64,000 bases of DNA from Adiantum capillus-veneris (Eukaryota > Streptophyta > Polypodiopsida > Polypodiales > Pteridaceae): the NCBI GenBank assembly GCA_014529385.2, contig CM043945.1, positions 96,326,612 through 96,390,611 on the forward strand. The letters are read 5' to 3'. Within the stretch, counting starts at the first letter, position 1. Each line of letters starts with the position of its first letter. Both the position numbers and the translations under genes were made by a program. The notes below the pieces were generated by a model. The model was not told the origin of the DNA and made no database searches. It was given only the letters and a program-made list of their open reading frames with translations. This document shows positions 33,176 through 47,592 of this stretch, in pieces.

Positions 33176-35120
33176 CTCTACAATTCTAACTTCAAATTGG
33201 AAATAGTCATGCTAAACTTTAAATGAGCTATATTATTTTGGAACATTTGAAATCCATTAAGAATATTTATCTATTTGATTCAAAGCTAACTTAAGTTGAA
33301 TTATTAAATGTATTTAATTGATGCTTACAATAAAATTCCTGAAAAGTAAATCATCAATATAAATTTTGCAAAAGGAAATGAAGGAAAAGGTTTTGTTTTG
33401 TTTGACTCATTGTTTAAATGCTCTTTATTTATGTTCCAAATGTTTCAAAGTGTGAGCATACAAAAACAATCACACTATTGTGGCAGTTATGTCTCTAAAG
33501 TACCGAGTAGACTTGTTATCTACTACTGAACGTTGTTCTAGCTATGATCATTAGACATGTTTACAATAGCCTTGACTTCCAAGCACCTAGTAGACTCGTT
33601 ATCTACTACCAAATGGTGTCAGTGTGCTAAGATTAATTCCAATAGATCTAATAACCTTCCCTTCTTGTATATGTGCAAAATCAAGGATGACTATGATTTA
33701 CGGGAAGAGGTAATGTTACCAAATTTATTTTTGGTCTACTTATACTATTTTATCTCTCTAGAATTTCTAATTTCAAAGAGATGAAATAAAAAGAGTGGAA
33801 GGTCTAAGATTATGAAAATGACTATAAGGTGCATCTCGAGCTTTGAGGTACCAAAAGGGTGAAGCAACCTTCAAAGTGCCAATGCAATTAGTTTAAGGTG
33901 CATCTCAAGACCTTAGGGTGCCAAAATAATGATATAATATTTAAAAATAATGTTGGAATTCTTTCTGGAATCAAATGTGCTGTTATGGGACTAAAATTAC
34001 TTAAAAACGGGCTCTAAATGCTTCAAAAGTGTGGGAATGATAGTTTAAAGGGAGATTTAGGCTAGCTTAAATAAAGCTTGAGGATCCCTCATTATCTATG
34101 CACACACACCTTAAGGAGGAGTTGTCAATACTCCTCTAAAGGAAAGTAGTGGGTAAAGAACTAAGAAAAGGTAGAGAACTGGTTGAAGTACCAAAAGGAG
34201 ACCTAGTGAGACCATTTTTTAATTATCTCACGATAAAGAGCCGATATTTTAAAACAGCAGGATATCTGAACTAAAAATGACAATATCTACAACTTTCATG
34301 TTGAACACTTTCTGAATAGAGGAGCGGAAGAGGGTGAAAATGTGAATTATTATTGCATAGGAGGCTAATTTTAGTCTCAGAGCAAGGCTTCTCCCTGCCA
34401 AAAGACTCACTATTCTCTCTCTCTCTCTCTCTCTCATGCTCCCACAATGAGATTGATAGCTGCTATGCTCTCCTATGACTCTCTTCAAGCTCTATGCATC
34501 TATGGTATCACTTTCATGTTCTAATCATGTTCACTAGTTTTTGTGATAGCATTTTTTTCTCACCAATTTTGGAGAAGCATGCATATGTCTTTGATGTCTT
34601 TTATGTGTTTTTGTGATGCTTCTATAAAAGCAAGAGAGGTCAAAAAAGGAAGAAGGTGGTGCTTCTTCACAAAGGGACTCAGTGAGTCTATGTTTTTTTA
34701 TCATAAAAGGCCAAAATTATGGGCTTAATCAACGAAGACCATCATTTTTACATAAGGAAAAGACCACTTTATTGGCATGATGATGTATTGTTATTCTGTT
34801 TATCTTTTTTGTAAACTTTCATAATACAAAAGACCTATGGGGAGGTTAGCCATTATGACCCTCAATACTATGTTGTTTCTCTTTTTCTCTCCCTCTCTAA
34901 GTTTCTAATTATGGTTATGTAATATAAATTTTTAATCTCTTATTATTTTGATCATATTTGAGTGATGATGGTGGCAATCTATTTCCCCCAAATTTGGTTA
35001 CAAGCAAATGAGGTGTTTCTAGTTTGTTTACCCATAAATACAATGCTCACACCACATTGAAAAATCTAAATAAATTAACACAAAAAAGTAGCCAAAACAA
35101 GGAATTATTTTCATCCTTTT
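33176..35120. other. No gene recognised; a few short direct repeats
   Basis: Two direct copies of a block with 'gttatctactac' lie at about 33,500-33,530 and 33,583-33,612, and two of 'aaggtgcatctc' at about 33,823 and 33,896. A short (CT)n tract lies at 34,413-34,434. No coding motif. Confidence 0.45.
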
Positions 35121-37885
<2,765 letters not shown>

Positions 37886-37924
37886 AGATTCCCTCTTTTA
37901 CTCATATGGCCTAGTCATCTATGC

Positions 37925-39270
37925 CACAACTCAAAAGACAAGAGCTAAGCTATGGATATACAATCCTCTTTTTTACACAAGACAAACATAGAGTAAAGCG
38001 TTCCATGCTTCCGACCTCTAAGAATCACAAGATTTCCCTTCCTGATTGACCATGAACCATTTCCAAAAGTAGTCGTGTAACCCAAGTCATCAAGCTGACC
38101 AACAGATATCAAACTCTTTGTTAACTTGGTGATGTGTCCTTCTTGACTATGAATTATGTTCCATTATGCATAACTAGCTTGATGTCTCCAACATCATGTA
38201 TCTCAAGGTCATGGAATCACCGAGCTTCACTTCACCATGCGTATGTGCATACATAGAGAACCATTTTCAATGAGGTGTGACATGGGAAGTGGCCTATGAT
38301 CCAATTCTAATCAAAGCTACATCTTGTGCAATAAGAGCATCTGGACTAAACTTTGCTATAAAGCCTAAACCATTTGAGGAATTTTGGACCTCATGCATAT
38401 CTACAAACTTTTCCATGCATGACAGTCTTTCGTTAAATGTCCTTTCTTGTGGCAATGTTAGTACTCAACATTGGACAAGGAACCTCTAGATTTGCTACGA
38501 GAATTCTTGCGATCCTTAATTTTGGCACAATTATGAGTGCAACCTCTCTGATCTTTGCCACTGGCAATGTATGCATCACCCTGCTTTACACGCTCTATGG
38601 ACTTCCTGTGTATCCTTTCATTGAGTAGACTAAAAACTACAACACTGTAGGGTAAGTTTCCCTTAGGTGCAAGGTGCAATGCTGCTAATCATTGTACAAA
38701 ATATGGTCCATGAAGAGGATAAAGAGCACAATAAGAAGACATACTGTACTACGTTGTCAAGATCAAGTCCTTGTGATTTCAATTGATAGAGAAGTATATT
38801 GAACTCATTCAAATGCTCAAAAATTGTGTCACCTTCTTTTGGATGAAGCTCAAAGAACTTCTTCATCAAGAATAGCATACTTCATTGTCAAAATCGAGTC
38901 CTTGTGATGTCAATTGATGGAAAAGTATATTGAATGCTCAAAGAGCTAAGTACACATTGTTGCTTATGTTTTTGCTCTCATATGTATTGCATAGCTTGTC
39001 TCATAAGGCTTTAGTAGTAGCTTCACCCACTATGGTGAAATACACAGACTCTGCGAGGTCTAAGCGTATTGTGGACCTAGCTTTGGCATCAAGCATTTTC
39101 CACTCCATAGGCATGTAGCCATTATCCTTTGGGCGCTCAAAGAGTGGCTCCATTAAGACATCTTGGATTTTCTCTTTCCACTTTGAAAAATTTGTGCAAT
39201 CGATCTTTCTAATATTGTAAACATCCTTCCCTGAAGAAGATGCAACATAGCAAGACTTGAGCACTATGGT
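37925..39270 (-). pseudogene. Ty1/copia gag-protease relic (copia 1)
   Basis: Frame 39,264-39,001 has DVYNIRKIDCTNFSKWKEKI and RPKDNGYMPMEWKMLDAKAR, the UBN2-type Gag of Ty1/copia. Frame 38,878-38,663 continues with MKKFFELHPKEGDTIFEHLN and GLDLDNVVQYVFLLCSL. Frame 38,679-38,458 then has a basic linker, and in the next frame a knuckle remnant (HCHKKGHL near 38,450). Further on, ATSHVTPHKWF near 38,245-38,270 marks the protease region, though the catalytic Asp is lost, and the stretch near 38,100-37,980 resembles the pre-integrase domain. RT is absent, so this is a 5' fragment. Upstream LTR not identified. Confidence 0.8.
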
Positions 39271-39582
39271 GAGAATGACAAAAGCTATGGCAAGAAAACA
39301 TGAAAATTTCTACATAACCTCCTTTGTAACAAAAGTAAAATCTCAAGCCAAAATGCTACTCAAAGTGTCATAGAATGCATAGGTAGACTCCCAAGAAAAA
39401 TCCGGCAGACTCCTTTGTATAGGGTGCTAAAACTCAACCCAAATGACGCATAAAAACCATAAAGTCAACTCAAGAGAGTGCATAAACTATCAACTTTCAC
39501 TAAAAAATGACTCATATGCGTGTCAAGCAAAATATCCCATAAGATACATGACCTATGGCAAAGATACCATAATGGGAAACTC

Positions 39583-39746
39583 CAACAACCAATATCATTA
39601 AAGGTATCTTAACATTCAAGAATATCCTAGCTCAAAAACCCCTCACATAAGGCACCTCAAACAACAACAACAACCAATATCATTAAAGGTATCTTAACAT
39701 TCAAGAATACCCTAGCTCAAAAACCCCTCACATAAGGCACCTCAAA
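39583..39746. repeat. Tandem duplication, about 79-bp unit, period 85
   Basis: Copies at about 39,583-39,661 and 39,668-39,746, nearly identical and joined by a (CAA)n stretch. Recent by its identity. Confidence 0.92.
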
Positions 39747-39818
39747 AAGGGCTCTTCTGGTTTGAGGCTCAGAAATGGTCAAAAGACTATCAAAATATGG
39801 CTATGTACATAAGACAAT

Positions 39819-40574
39819 GTCCGCAACTCAATGTACATGAGTGAAAATACACACAAACAAGTGCCAAAAGTAATGCAAGTAGTGTGTCCAATCCCAATTG
39901 GAATATCGCTCTCAAAAGAGCTCACTGGCACTCTAGGTGCTAAAAAAATGCAGCTATCAATGCGTAAACCTCCCACTAGAACCAAAAACTAGTGTAAAAC
40001 TTGTATCAAGGAACTTGTAATCCCTTTGTCTATAGAAGTTGACAAATTGTTTGCAAGCGACGTGCAAATAGTATCCTTGTGAGTGTCCGCAACTCAATGT
40101 ACATGAGTGAAAATGCCCCGAGGCGGTCACTTTTTAGAATGTGTATGATATCACGTGAGTTAATCAGAGAGGATTATTAAAAGACCAAAATGTATAAAAA
40201 TGTATACATACAGAGGGGGGTGGGGGTTTTTTAAATAGGCTCACAGTGTAAGTATAGTATGTATATTGGGGTATTATCAATTACCTCTTGAACGCACGTG
40301 ATATAGGGGTCTTTTGATAAGTGACTGCCCCGAGGAAAATGCGCACAAACAGGTTCCAAATGTAACGCAATCAGTGTGTCAAATCTTGGTGGGGATATTG
40401 CAGTCAAAAGAGCTCAATGGCACTCTAGGTGCTAAAAAAATGCATCTATTAACGCGTAAACCTCCCAGTAGAACCAAAAACTAGTGCAAAACTTGTATCG
40501 AGCAACCTGTAAGCCCTATGTCTGTAGTAGATGACAAATTGTGCAAGCAATGCACAAATAGTATCCATGTGAGT
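39819..40574. repeat. Tandem duplication of about 267 bp; copy 2 interrupted by a MITE
   Basis: Copy A spans 39,819-40,085. Copy B is 40,086-40,115 plus about 40,336-40,574. Shared landmarks are 'gtccgcaactcaatgtacat' at both starts and 'ctctaggtgctaaaaaaatg' later on. Divergence between copies is visible (roughly one in ten bases), so the duplication is older than the one at 39,583. Confidence 0.85.
40124..40327. mobile_element. MITE, 204 bp, hAT-like by target duplication
   Basis: Terminal inverted repeats of about 55 bp, imperfect: left CGGTCACTTTTTAGAA..., right (reverse complement) CAGTCACTTATCAAAA..., with a shared subterminal ATATCACGTG. It is flanked by an exact 8-bp direct repeat CCCCGAGG (40,116-40,123 and 40,328-40,335). 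The homologous unit (copy A, 39,819-40,085) lacks the element and gives an approximate empty site. An 8-bp duplication fits hAT or Mutator-like small elements; the short ends favour hAT. No coding capacity. Confidence 0.88.
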
Positions 40575-40699
40575 GTAAAACTCCACCCGTGATGTCGATG
40601 CAAAAAACTACTCCTCAACCAAAATAAGTCGTGAGATAGAACTCCAATGAACTCTACCTGTGATATCGATGCCAATCCTGCATCTTTGGGTAATATGCT

Positions 40700-40813
40700 A
40701 AAAAAAGTAGTGCCTTGAGAGACCTCAAGGGGAGGTGAAAAGTACGCTCCCACAAAAAAGTAGTGTCTTGAGAGACCTCGAGCGGAGCTGAAAAGTACGC
40801 TCCCACAAAAAAG
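40700..40813. repeat. Tandem repeat, 53-bp period x 2
   Basis: Two near-identical copies starting 'aaaaaagtagtg' and containing 'ctgaaaagtacgctcccac' (first copy with ggtg for gctg). Confidence 0.9.
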
Positions 40814-41640
40814 ATCACTCATTGTGAGTGTAAATTGAAATGTTGTTGATTCATAAGAAGTGTGTGACAATTGTAGGCTAGAATAGGTCATCAATGTCAA
40901 GGGTGCCACCAAGTTGATGTGAGTCAATGTCATCTTCTAATGCCAAACATAAGTGCTGAGCCTTGATGCCAATGAAACACTTGTCGATGCTAAAAAATGT
41001 TGAGATGTAGAGCCGGCCTTGTTGATGCTCAATGAAGTGAAGAAACATTTTGAGGCCAAAGTTGAGTGTTGAAACTTGTAGAATCCCTTTCAAACTCCCA
41101 AGTTAGATCCTTTGGGGGAAATTATGATGGTGGTCGTCGATGTCTACGATCCCATGAACTCTTTGTGTATGTGTTACACACTATATGCGCTATGTGGGTG
41201 TGTATGTCTGTGTTACACAATCCCTTGCCAAAAACCACCGATGCAAAGGCTTCGATGCGAGGGTATCAATGCACAAGCTCACACACAAGCTTGTGTGTGT
41301 GTTGTGCATGTGCAGACAATGAAACTCAAAACTTCTCCCTTTGAGATCTTGCACAAAAGGCTTAATTTACTCATGTTAAAGCTTTTTGCAACCTTTGTAA
41401 TCCTAAAGCCTCCTAAAGTTGATCTCCCCCATTTCCAAAAGCTTCAAGAAGGCAAATTTCAGTTGTGCAGATTTGTATTTTTTTTTCCTAAGGCTTCAAA
41501 CTCACATTTCTTTCCAAGACTCTCTTTGATTATTCTCCAAAGCAATGCACCTTATGTCATAAAATCTAATATCTAACCAACCCAAATGATTTTCTCATAT
41601 TAAATTTATCACTTAATGTGGGAGAATAAATGGGAACAAG
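40814..41640. other. No gene recognised
   Basis: The open frame 40,933-40,481 on the minus strand (150 residues) runs through the tandem repeats and shows no motif. A palindrome (acacacaagcttgtgtgtgt) lies at about 41,281-41,300. Confidence 0.45.
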
Positions 41641-42109
41641 TGTTAAGATATAGATATGTGCTTATAGATCTATCTCAACACGGGGCCAATAGTAAAGGGG
41701 CCCAAATGGGAGATGGTCTATCAAGAGCAAGGCTAACCAATGGAGCATAAGACCTTAGGGTTAGCTTCATTGAAGACCTCCAATAATGTGTGTAAAAGTC
41801 CTTTGACCTTAGGTAAGCTAGGGCTGAGCTTGAGGTGGGAACCCGGCCCAAGCTCGAGGTGCTTGTCGTGCTTGATTAAGATGCTTGAGGTGCTTGACTG
41901 GCTCCATGCTTGAGGTGCTTGACTTGGTGCATGATTAAGGTGCTTGAGGTGCCTTGAGAAGCTTGCCTGAGATGCTTGTGGGAACACCCCCTACTTCAAG
42001 TGCTTAGTCATGCTTGATGACTAAGGGGCTTGCTCATCCAAAGTCAAAAATATCCCTACAAGGAGGGGGGCGAGCCTACAAGGGGGGGGGGGGGGGGGGG
42101 ATGAGAGAG

Positions 42110-42184
<75 letters not shown>

Positions 42185-43200
42185 GGGAAGCCCCAGCTTG
42201 AAGAGGCAGCAAGGACACTTGTCAAGTTCCTTCCCATGTTGCCCTCATGGTGTGCCTGAAGCCTATTGGTTGGCCACCCAAGGGGTCCAATGATAATTTA
42301 GGATATTTAATTAATTGATTTTGCATTTATCAAGTCCTCTCTCTCAAAGGGGAAAGGGGGACACTTGTCCCAAGGCTACCCATGTTGCTTGTAATGGCTC
42401 CTGCTTGTGATTGGCTAGGCCTGGAGGGGTCCAATGAGCTTCAAGCATGAGCTACAAGGGGGGGTCGACCCAAGCAAGCTAGGGGGGTGCTCAGGGGGTA
42501 TACTCACCCACACACACTCACAAACACTCTCATTGTGTACTATGCAAAGGCAAGAGCTCCCTCTCCTTCTCCAAGCAAGTAGAGGTTGAGAGCCTACACC
42601 AATACTCTTGGCTATGGAGTGCAAATCCATCCAAGAGCCATGCTTCAATGCTTGAGCTTGCCATCTATTTCTTCTTCATTAGTATGCTATTATGTATGCT
42701 AGCACAAGAGTTATGATAAGTGAGGAACTAGCTCTTTCTCGTATGAAATGTTTCTTCTTCCTCTTCCCTACCCTCATTCCATGCTACCTCTCTCCACCTT
42801 CGAAGGTGTTTGAGGTCTTGGGACTGAGGCTTGGTATAGTTAAAGCTTTCTTCAAGTTTAGGTTATGCTATGATGGTGATGCATGAAGCTTTCCATCTTC
42901 ATTGCTTCACCTAGGTCACAAGGAACACAAAGAATGTATTGTAACAAGTCTCTCTTTATGGGAGAAATCATAATACAAATGCCTATTGGAGGGGGGACCG
43001 GCTCCACATAAATCCGGTCCTCAACTGTTGTCATGTTCTCTAAATTCTCTCTCTTGCAAAAGTATTGTCCATGCCAAGTTAACTAATTGCTATAACTATG
43101 TTGCTATCTTCAATTATGTCTACCCGCTATGCTCACAAAATCATTTCTTGAAAGTACTCTCATTAAATTCCGCTACTCTCAAATTGAATAGGCAAATTCC
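41641..43200 (+). repeat. LTR-like repeat, inverted homologue of the 5' LTR of gypsy element 3
   Basis: From about 42,500 to 43,100 it matches 53,540-52,950 on the minus strand at moderate identity (landmarks: 'aaggtgtttgaggtcttg' near 42,800 and the block 'ggggaccggctccacataaa' near 42,993). The (CA)n tract at 42,111-42,182 sits at the same place as the (GT)n tract 53,685-53,726 in the partner. Ends are approximate. No internal retroelement sequence joins it, so it may be a solo or truncated LTR. A degenerate tandem of 'cttgaggtgcttga' lies at 41,825-41,965. Confidence 0.65.
42082..42182. repeat. Poly-G (19 bases) and (AC)n microsatellite
   Basis: G run at 42,082-42,100, then ATGAGAGAG, then about 36 AC units at 42,111-42,182, inside the LTR-like repeat. 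Confidence 0.96.
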
Positions 43201-43327
43201 ATTACACCTTAGCTTCTCTAAGGTTCAAGATTCCCCAAAAAGCTTCAAGCCACCATTTTTGTTTCCCACACAAGCTCTGTTTTTGTGAGCTTCTTCATTT
43301 CTTCCAAAACTACAATCATGGCACATG

Positions 43328-43359
43328 TGAGGGGAGGGGAGGGGAGGGGAGGGGAGGGT
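43328..43359. repeat. (GGGGA)n pentanucleotide microsatellite
   Basis: About six units. A primer-binding-site-like TGGTATTAGAGC lies just beyond it on the minus strand (43,390-43,401), with one mismatch to the usual initiator-tRNA site. Confidence 0.85.
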
Positions 43360-43519
43360 GTTGGGAAGCCAGGTTCATGCCACCATCGTGCTCTAATACC
43401 AGTTGAAACGTGTGGCATTGCTTGTGCATACACGTGGAAAGAGGAAGAAGAAGTATAATAAATTGGGGCAAACAACACACTAGGAAAATGATGTGTGTTA
43501 CCTTTATTGCTAGTAGAAG

Positions 43520-44190
43520 ATTAGAGTTAATGGTAAATCATGGGCAAAAAACTACAAGCCTTCACCCCAAGAAAAGCACTATCATCCACTCTCGCAAGTC
43601 GCATGCACTACCGTAGATTGCTTTTGCACATTTGTGTGTAAGCATTCTTACCCCCTTGTCCTTTGACCCTTGAAAACTTGTCTCATTTCTGCATTCCATA
43701 TATTGGAAGGTGGATAGTTATGTTGAGCATAGAGCAATGCAAAGTTATCATAAAATGTTGACAATTTATGGCCTAATCTAAGATCTCTTGATTGCTCAAG
43801 TCCCTCTAATACCAGATTGGGGTGGGGGGTCCCGCTTGCGAAAGCCCTCCCACCAACTGTCTCCCACAATTCTGTTGGAGAAGAGAGTTTGTCTAGTTTG
43901 ACACATCTCAAACACTTTCAAATTCACATGAATGATGACGGATACTCCATGCCCCTAGTTGCATTTCAAAAAATCCACTTTAATAATAACTCCTCTTCCT
44001 CTATTGTGAGCATTGCCAGGGGACCTTCCTTCTTTGATTGTGTTCTTCCATCTTGCCAAGAGGTCATGACAGATTTTTTGACACCAGATTGAATGGAGTA
44101 TTTTCTTAATGAGAGACCCGATCACAAGCAAGAAGAGCCTTTTGCATGTCCATAATTTTGAACGGCTTGCAGTTTTTCCCTGTTGCTTGG
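43520..44190 (-). pseudogene. pogo/CENP-B-like transposase relic (psq-type HTH and start of DDE)
   Basis: The minus strand reads, in broken frames, DMQKALLACDRVSH (44,155-44,110), then SGVKKSVMTSWQDGRTQSKK and EGPLAMLTIEEEELLLKWIF (about 44,085-43,985), a Pipsqueak/CENP-B-type helix-turn-helix followed by the second HTH region. Then GGRAFASGTPHPNLVLEG, LGHKLSTFYDNFALLYAQ and HNYPPSNIWNAEMRQ (about 43,860-43,685). The HNYPPSNIWN segment precedes the first catalytic Asp in pogo-like DDE transposases; here the next residues are AEM. An apparent 2-nt insertion at that codon shifts the frame. The rest of the DDE domain is missing. In the family the enzyme cuts and pastes Tc1/mariner-superfamily elements. 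Confidence 0.78.
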
Positions 44191-45299
44191 TAGATGCTTC
44201 TATGATTGTGGTGGGAGGCTCTTGGTGATTTGAGAGAGAGATTTCAACAATTTTGTTTGGGAACATAACTCTAGTCTATGGAGGTAAAGGAGGCTCGCTT
44301 CTTGTTCTTTTTGTAGTAGCTTGAAACGTTTTTTTTCCTTGAAGTCCTTTAAAGGTAGGAGACATTGCTCTACATTGACTGGTTAAAGAATATTTTCCTT
44401 TGACAAATCCATTGCTTCTTATTTCTTTCTTTACCATTTTCTACGAACAAATTATTGTGTACAAGCTCATAAAGTTTCACCATGTTTGAAGCATCAAGTC
44501 CCTATAAATTGAGAGAATTTGCAGATTTTAGAGCTTTAAAGCCAAAATCTAGCATAATTCAACATTAAGTGTCTAAGCTAGCCCAAATTTCAAAGGGACA
44601 TTGTATCAAGCATGGGGAATCATGTGCAATCACAAAAAGTATGCTTAATGAAGAATGTTTCGTATCATGATTCTTAACAATTCTTAATAAAGTGGGTAGT
44701 TAACATTGTCAAAGGATCCATCATCATCATATGCACATGCTCACCAAGTTTCGTGAAATATGGACATCAAAATCACCATTTGCCCTCAAGTTTGAAAATT
44801 CCAGAGTCTATAGACATCTCTTCCATTTTTCACCTACTTTCATAGATCTAAATTGCTGAAGTTGCACATGGAGGTCTAGAGGCACATGAATATCCAACTT
44901 ATGCAGTCAAAAACCTTTGTCATATGCAAAGTTAAGAATCGTGATTCTTAACTTTCTTGCAAAATTTTCATATGACTGCTTCTATGCATTGCTCTAAGTA
45001 CATGGACATGTTTTATGCTAAAAAGTTGAGTTTTGAAGTTGTATTCAATGATCAACCATGGAAAAGATCGTTTGCAGTAGAAAAGACTCTTTCCAAATAC
45101 GACAAGAACCATACCAAGGACCAGCAAGGGAACTCTAAAGAAAAATTCCATAAAAAAAGGTTGGCATAACTTCCCATTTTACTAGCTAGAAGAAGAGTCA
45201 ATCAAGCAAGCAGCCACCTATTGGCTAGACAAGGATGTCATCAAAGTTAACTCTATAACATTATATTAGGGAAAATTTAATGATGCAAAGAAACAATGG
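44191..45299. other. No gene recognised
   Basis: The first 150 bp on the plus strand side may be the N-terminal region of the pogo-like relic (basic residues on the minus strand, frame 44,266-43,955). The rest is AT-rich with no motif. Confidence 0.4.
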
Positions 45300-45680
45300 A
45301 GATTTCGATCATGCCGAAAGAACTAGAGGATTTACCAAATGGCACAGAGGTAAAGAAGGTATTCTAGAGAATGGGGTTTCAAAGTCATCTTGAGCTTCAC
45401 CCATGTGAAGTCAACTACAAATGAGCACATGAGATCCTATCTTTCAATCAAAAGAGGATGGAATTGCACAACTTTTAGATTCAAATGCAAAGAAAATTGA
45501 AGGCAGAATTGCAAAAGCATTTGTGGCTAAAGCACTAAAGTTATCGGCAACTAGAGAGCCCTTGAGAACAAGAGAGAAATCAAATATAGGGCATTCATAA
45601 AACAACATCTGCATCACTTCTTAGGAACCTAGCCACAATCCGAGTTAGAATTTCCTTTGATTATATCATTAGGTAAAATT
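45300..45680 (+). pseudogene. Second copy of the uncharacterised coding relic
   Basis: The plus strand at 45,523-45,645 matches 33,175-33,055 (minus strand): both encode ALKLS.TRE followed by RTREKSN, then 'gaacctagccacaa' or 'gaatctagccacaa' at the DNA level. Upstream, 45,470-45,525 also looks coding (SNAKKIEGRIAKAFVAKALK). Function unknown. The two relics are inverted relative to each other, 12.4 kb apart. Confidence 0.5.
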
Positions 45681-47339
45681 TGAACTCACAAAGGGGCCCT
45701 TTAAGGAGTTTGATTTTACCTCTCTCTACCAAAATGGGCGCAAATGTACTTCTTAATTGTATGCATTGTACTTGTGCACCCCATAGATGTTATAAGAAGT
45801 AATTGTAAAACTTGTAAACGTTCTTCTTAACTTATATACATTTAGTTTCCACTGCACCAAAGATGCAACATGCTAACCAATTCTCCATCTTTCGATATAC
45901 TATGGCTACCTTAGTCCATAAATTGGTAAGAAACCATAAAGTTAACACCCAACACCGGGGCCTCCAAATGTGTAAAGCAAATTTTGATGAGCACTCTCCT
46001 TCAAGAATTAAATTTGTCAAAACTCTTGGCAAGTGATTTGCTATAAATTCTAGTAGAGATTTTGATAAGCACTTTCTAACAAAAACCAATAATCCAAAGA
46101 TATACAAGAAAATGTAATGTCAAAAGAGAAACTTCAAACCCATGTTAAGATCTTGGCCTTGCTAAATCGTTACCTGACACCTGGTGATTGATTGGAAAGT
46201 AAGTAATGCCACCAAAACTCAACCTAACAAATCTTTCATAGGGCTTGCCATAAGAGAAGAATTATATTGCATAATATGTGTAAATTGGAAGAATACGCTA
46301 TCCTTGTTAGATTTATCATCGATGGTCTTGCCATAACATCATAGTTCCTTGAACTACATTAAAAATTAATTTTGAAAGAAAACAACAATTTATGCTTGAG
46401 TCGTACTCATAGATTCCACTCCAAATTTGATGATTGTGTCCTATCCAAATTGGTTTGTATATTTTACAATGAAGTGAAATCAAAACGATGCCACCAAACT
46501 CGTAGCACTTTGTATAACTAGTCTTTATTAACAACCAACAATTATCGCAAACTTGAGAAGTTGGACTTGCAAACATAGCATGTCTTGATTGCAAAAAAAG
46601 AACAATTTACCTTGGCCCTCTTACAATAAGTAATTTGTCGACTGCAATAAAAATAATAATTCTCTTTTGAGCCATGCTTAAACTTTGTATGCTTGTACTC
46701 TTCTTAGCTTCAGTCATATAATTCCTAGTTTGATGTAGAAACCCTTCAAGGTTTCATACTCAAAGCCTTTTGAGGATCTAACTACAAGCTTTTATACGTT
46801 CAATTCTCAAGACCTCACAAGGTCTACAATCTTGTAGAACCTACATTTGCCGATACATGTATGCCGTATCCACCCAGTGTTGAACTCAAAACACCCAAAA
46901 CCCTTTAAAATGTTTCAAGGCTTGAGGATGTAGTCGAAGAGGGCGTATGTCCCAAAACTCCTATCATACGTATGTGTTTGTAGAATTCCTTACTCCAGCT
47001 CAAAGCTAACACCACACTTCATGTGGGAAAAACAAGAAACACTCACAACTCTTGGTTGTATGGCCATGAGCAGCTCTCACGGGTGATCAATTCGGCAACT
47101 AGGTGAATCCCAGTTTACACAAGGAACAAAAATCTCCAGACAACCAGCCCATTGTTCTTGTAAACATCAATGGGTTCTTGACCAAAGTCTATGGTTGTTG
47201 TAGGCCCAAAAGAATTCTTTTGAACATAGAATTAATTCCATCAAAGGTGCATTTTTTCCATTATGTTGACCTATCATAGATTTTCCTATCTGTACACCTA
47301 TCATTACCACTATAATTGCTTCCACTTTACACACTTCGG
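45681..47339. other. No gene recognised
   Basis: AT-rich, only short open frames. Sequence at 46,730-47,100 has the look of an old dispersed repeat but I could not match it within the window. Confidence 0.4.
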
Positions 47340-47592
47340 TTATTTACTTTTATGTTCAAGCATAGAAAGCATCAACATATATGCCTAGAGCTTGTTCAAC
47401 AGGGTCGAGCCTTTGACTCTTGTATGCTATGGTGTGCCCTTCTTGGAGCAAAACAGCCCCAAGGAAATCACCACAAGCGTCGCATTGGACCTCAAATGGC
47501 TTTGAGAGGTCCGGAAGTGTAAGCACACGTCGAGGGATGAGCTTTTGCTCGAGTTTTTTGAAAGCATTGTTTTCTTTAGGAGACCATGTAAA
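47340..47592 (-). pseudogene. Gypsy RNase H N-terminal part (element 3)
   Basis: The minus strand reads WSPKENNAFKKLEQKLI, RRVLTLPDLSKPFEV, CDACGDFLGAVLLQEGHTIA (first RNase H Asp) and then YKSQRLDPVEQALGIY, where the expected E of YEKE has been lost. It is truncated soon after. Confidence 0.8.

Noticed and set aside
38277-38628. Plus-strand frames with hydrophobic residues in the copia 1 region
   Set aside because: Antisense of the copia Gag/protease region.
40481-40933. 150-residue minus-strand frame
   Set aside because: It runs across two tandem repeat blocks and shows no motif; its length is explained by repeat composition.
43390-43401. TGGTATTAGAGC as a primer-binding site of an LTR element
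   Set aside because: One mismatch to the usual site and no LTR end or gag on the expected sides. Left as a possibility in the microsatellite entry only.
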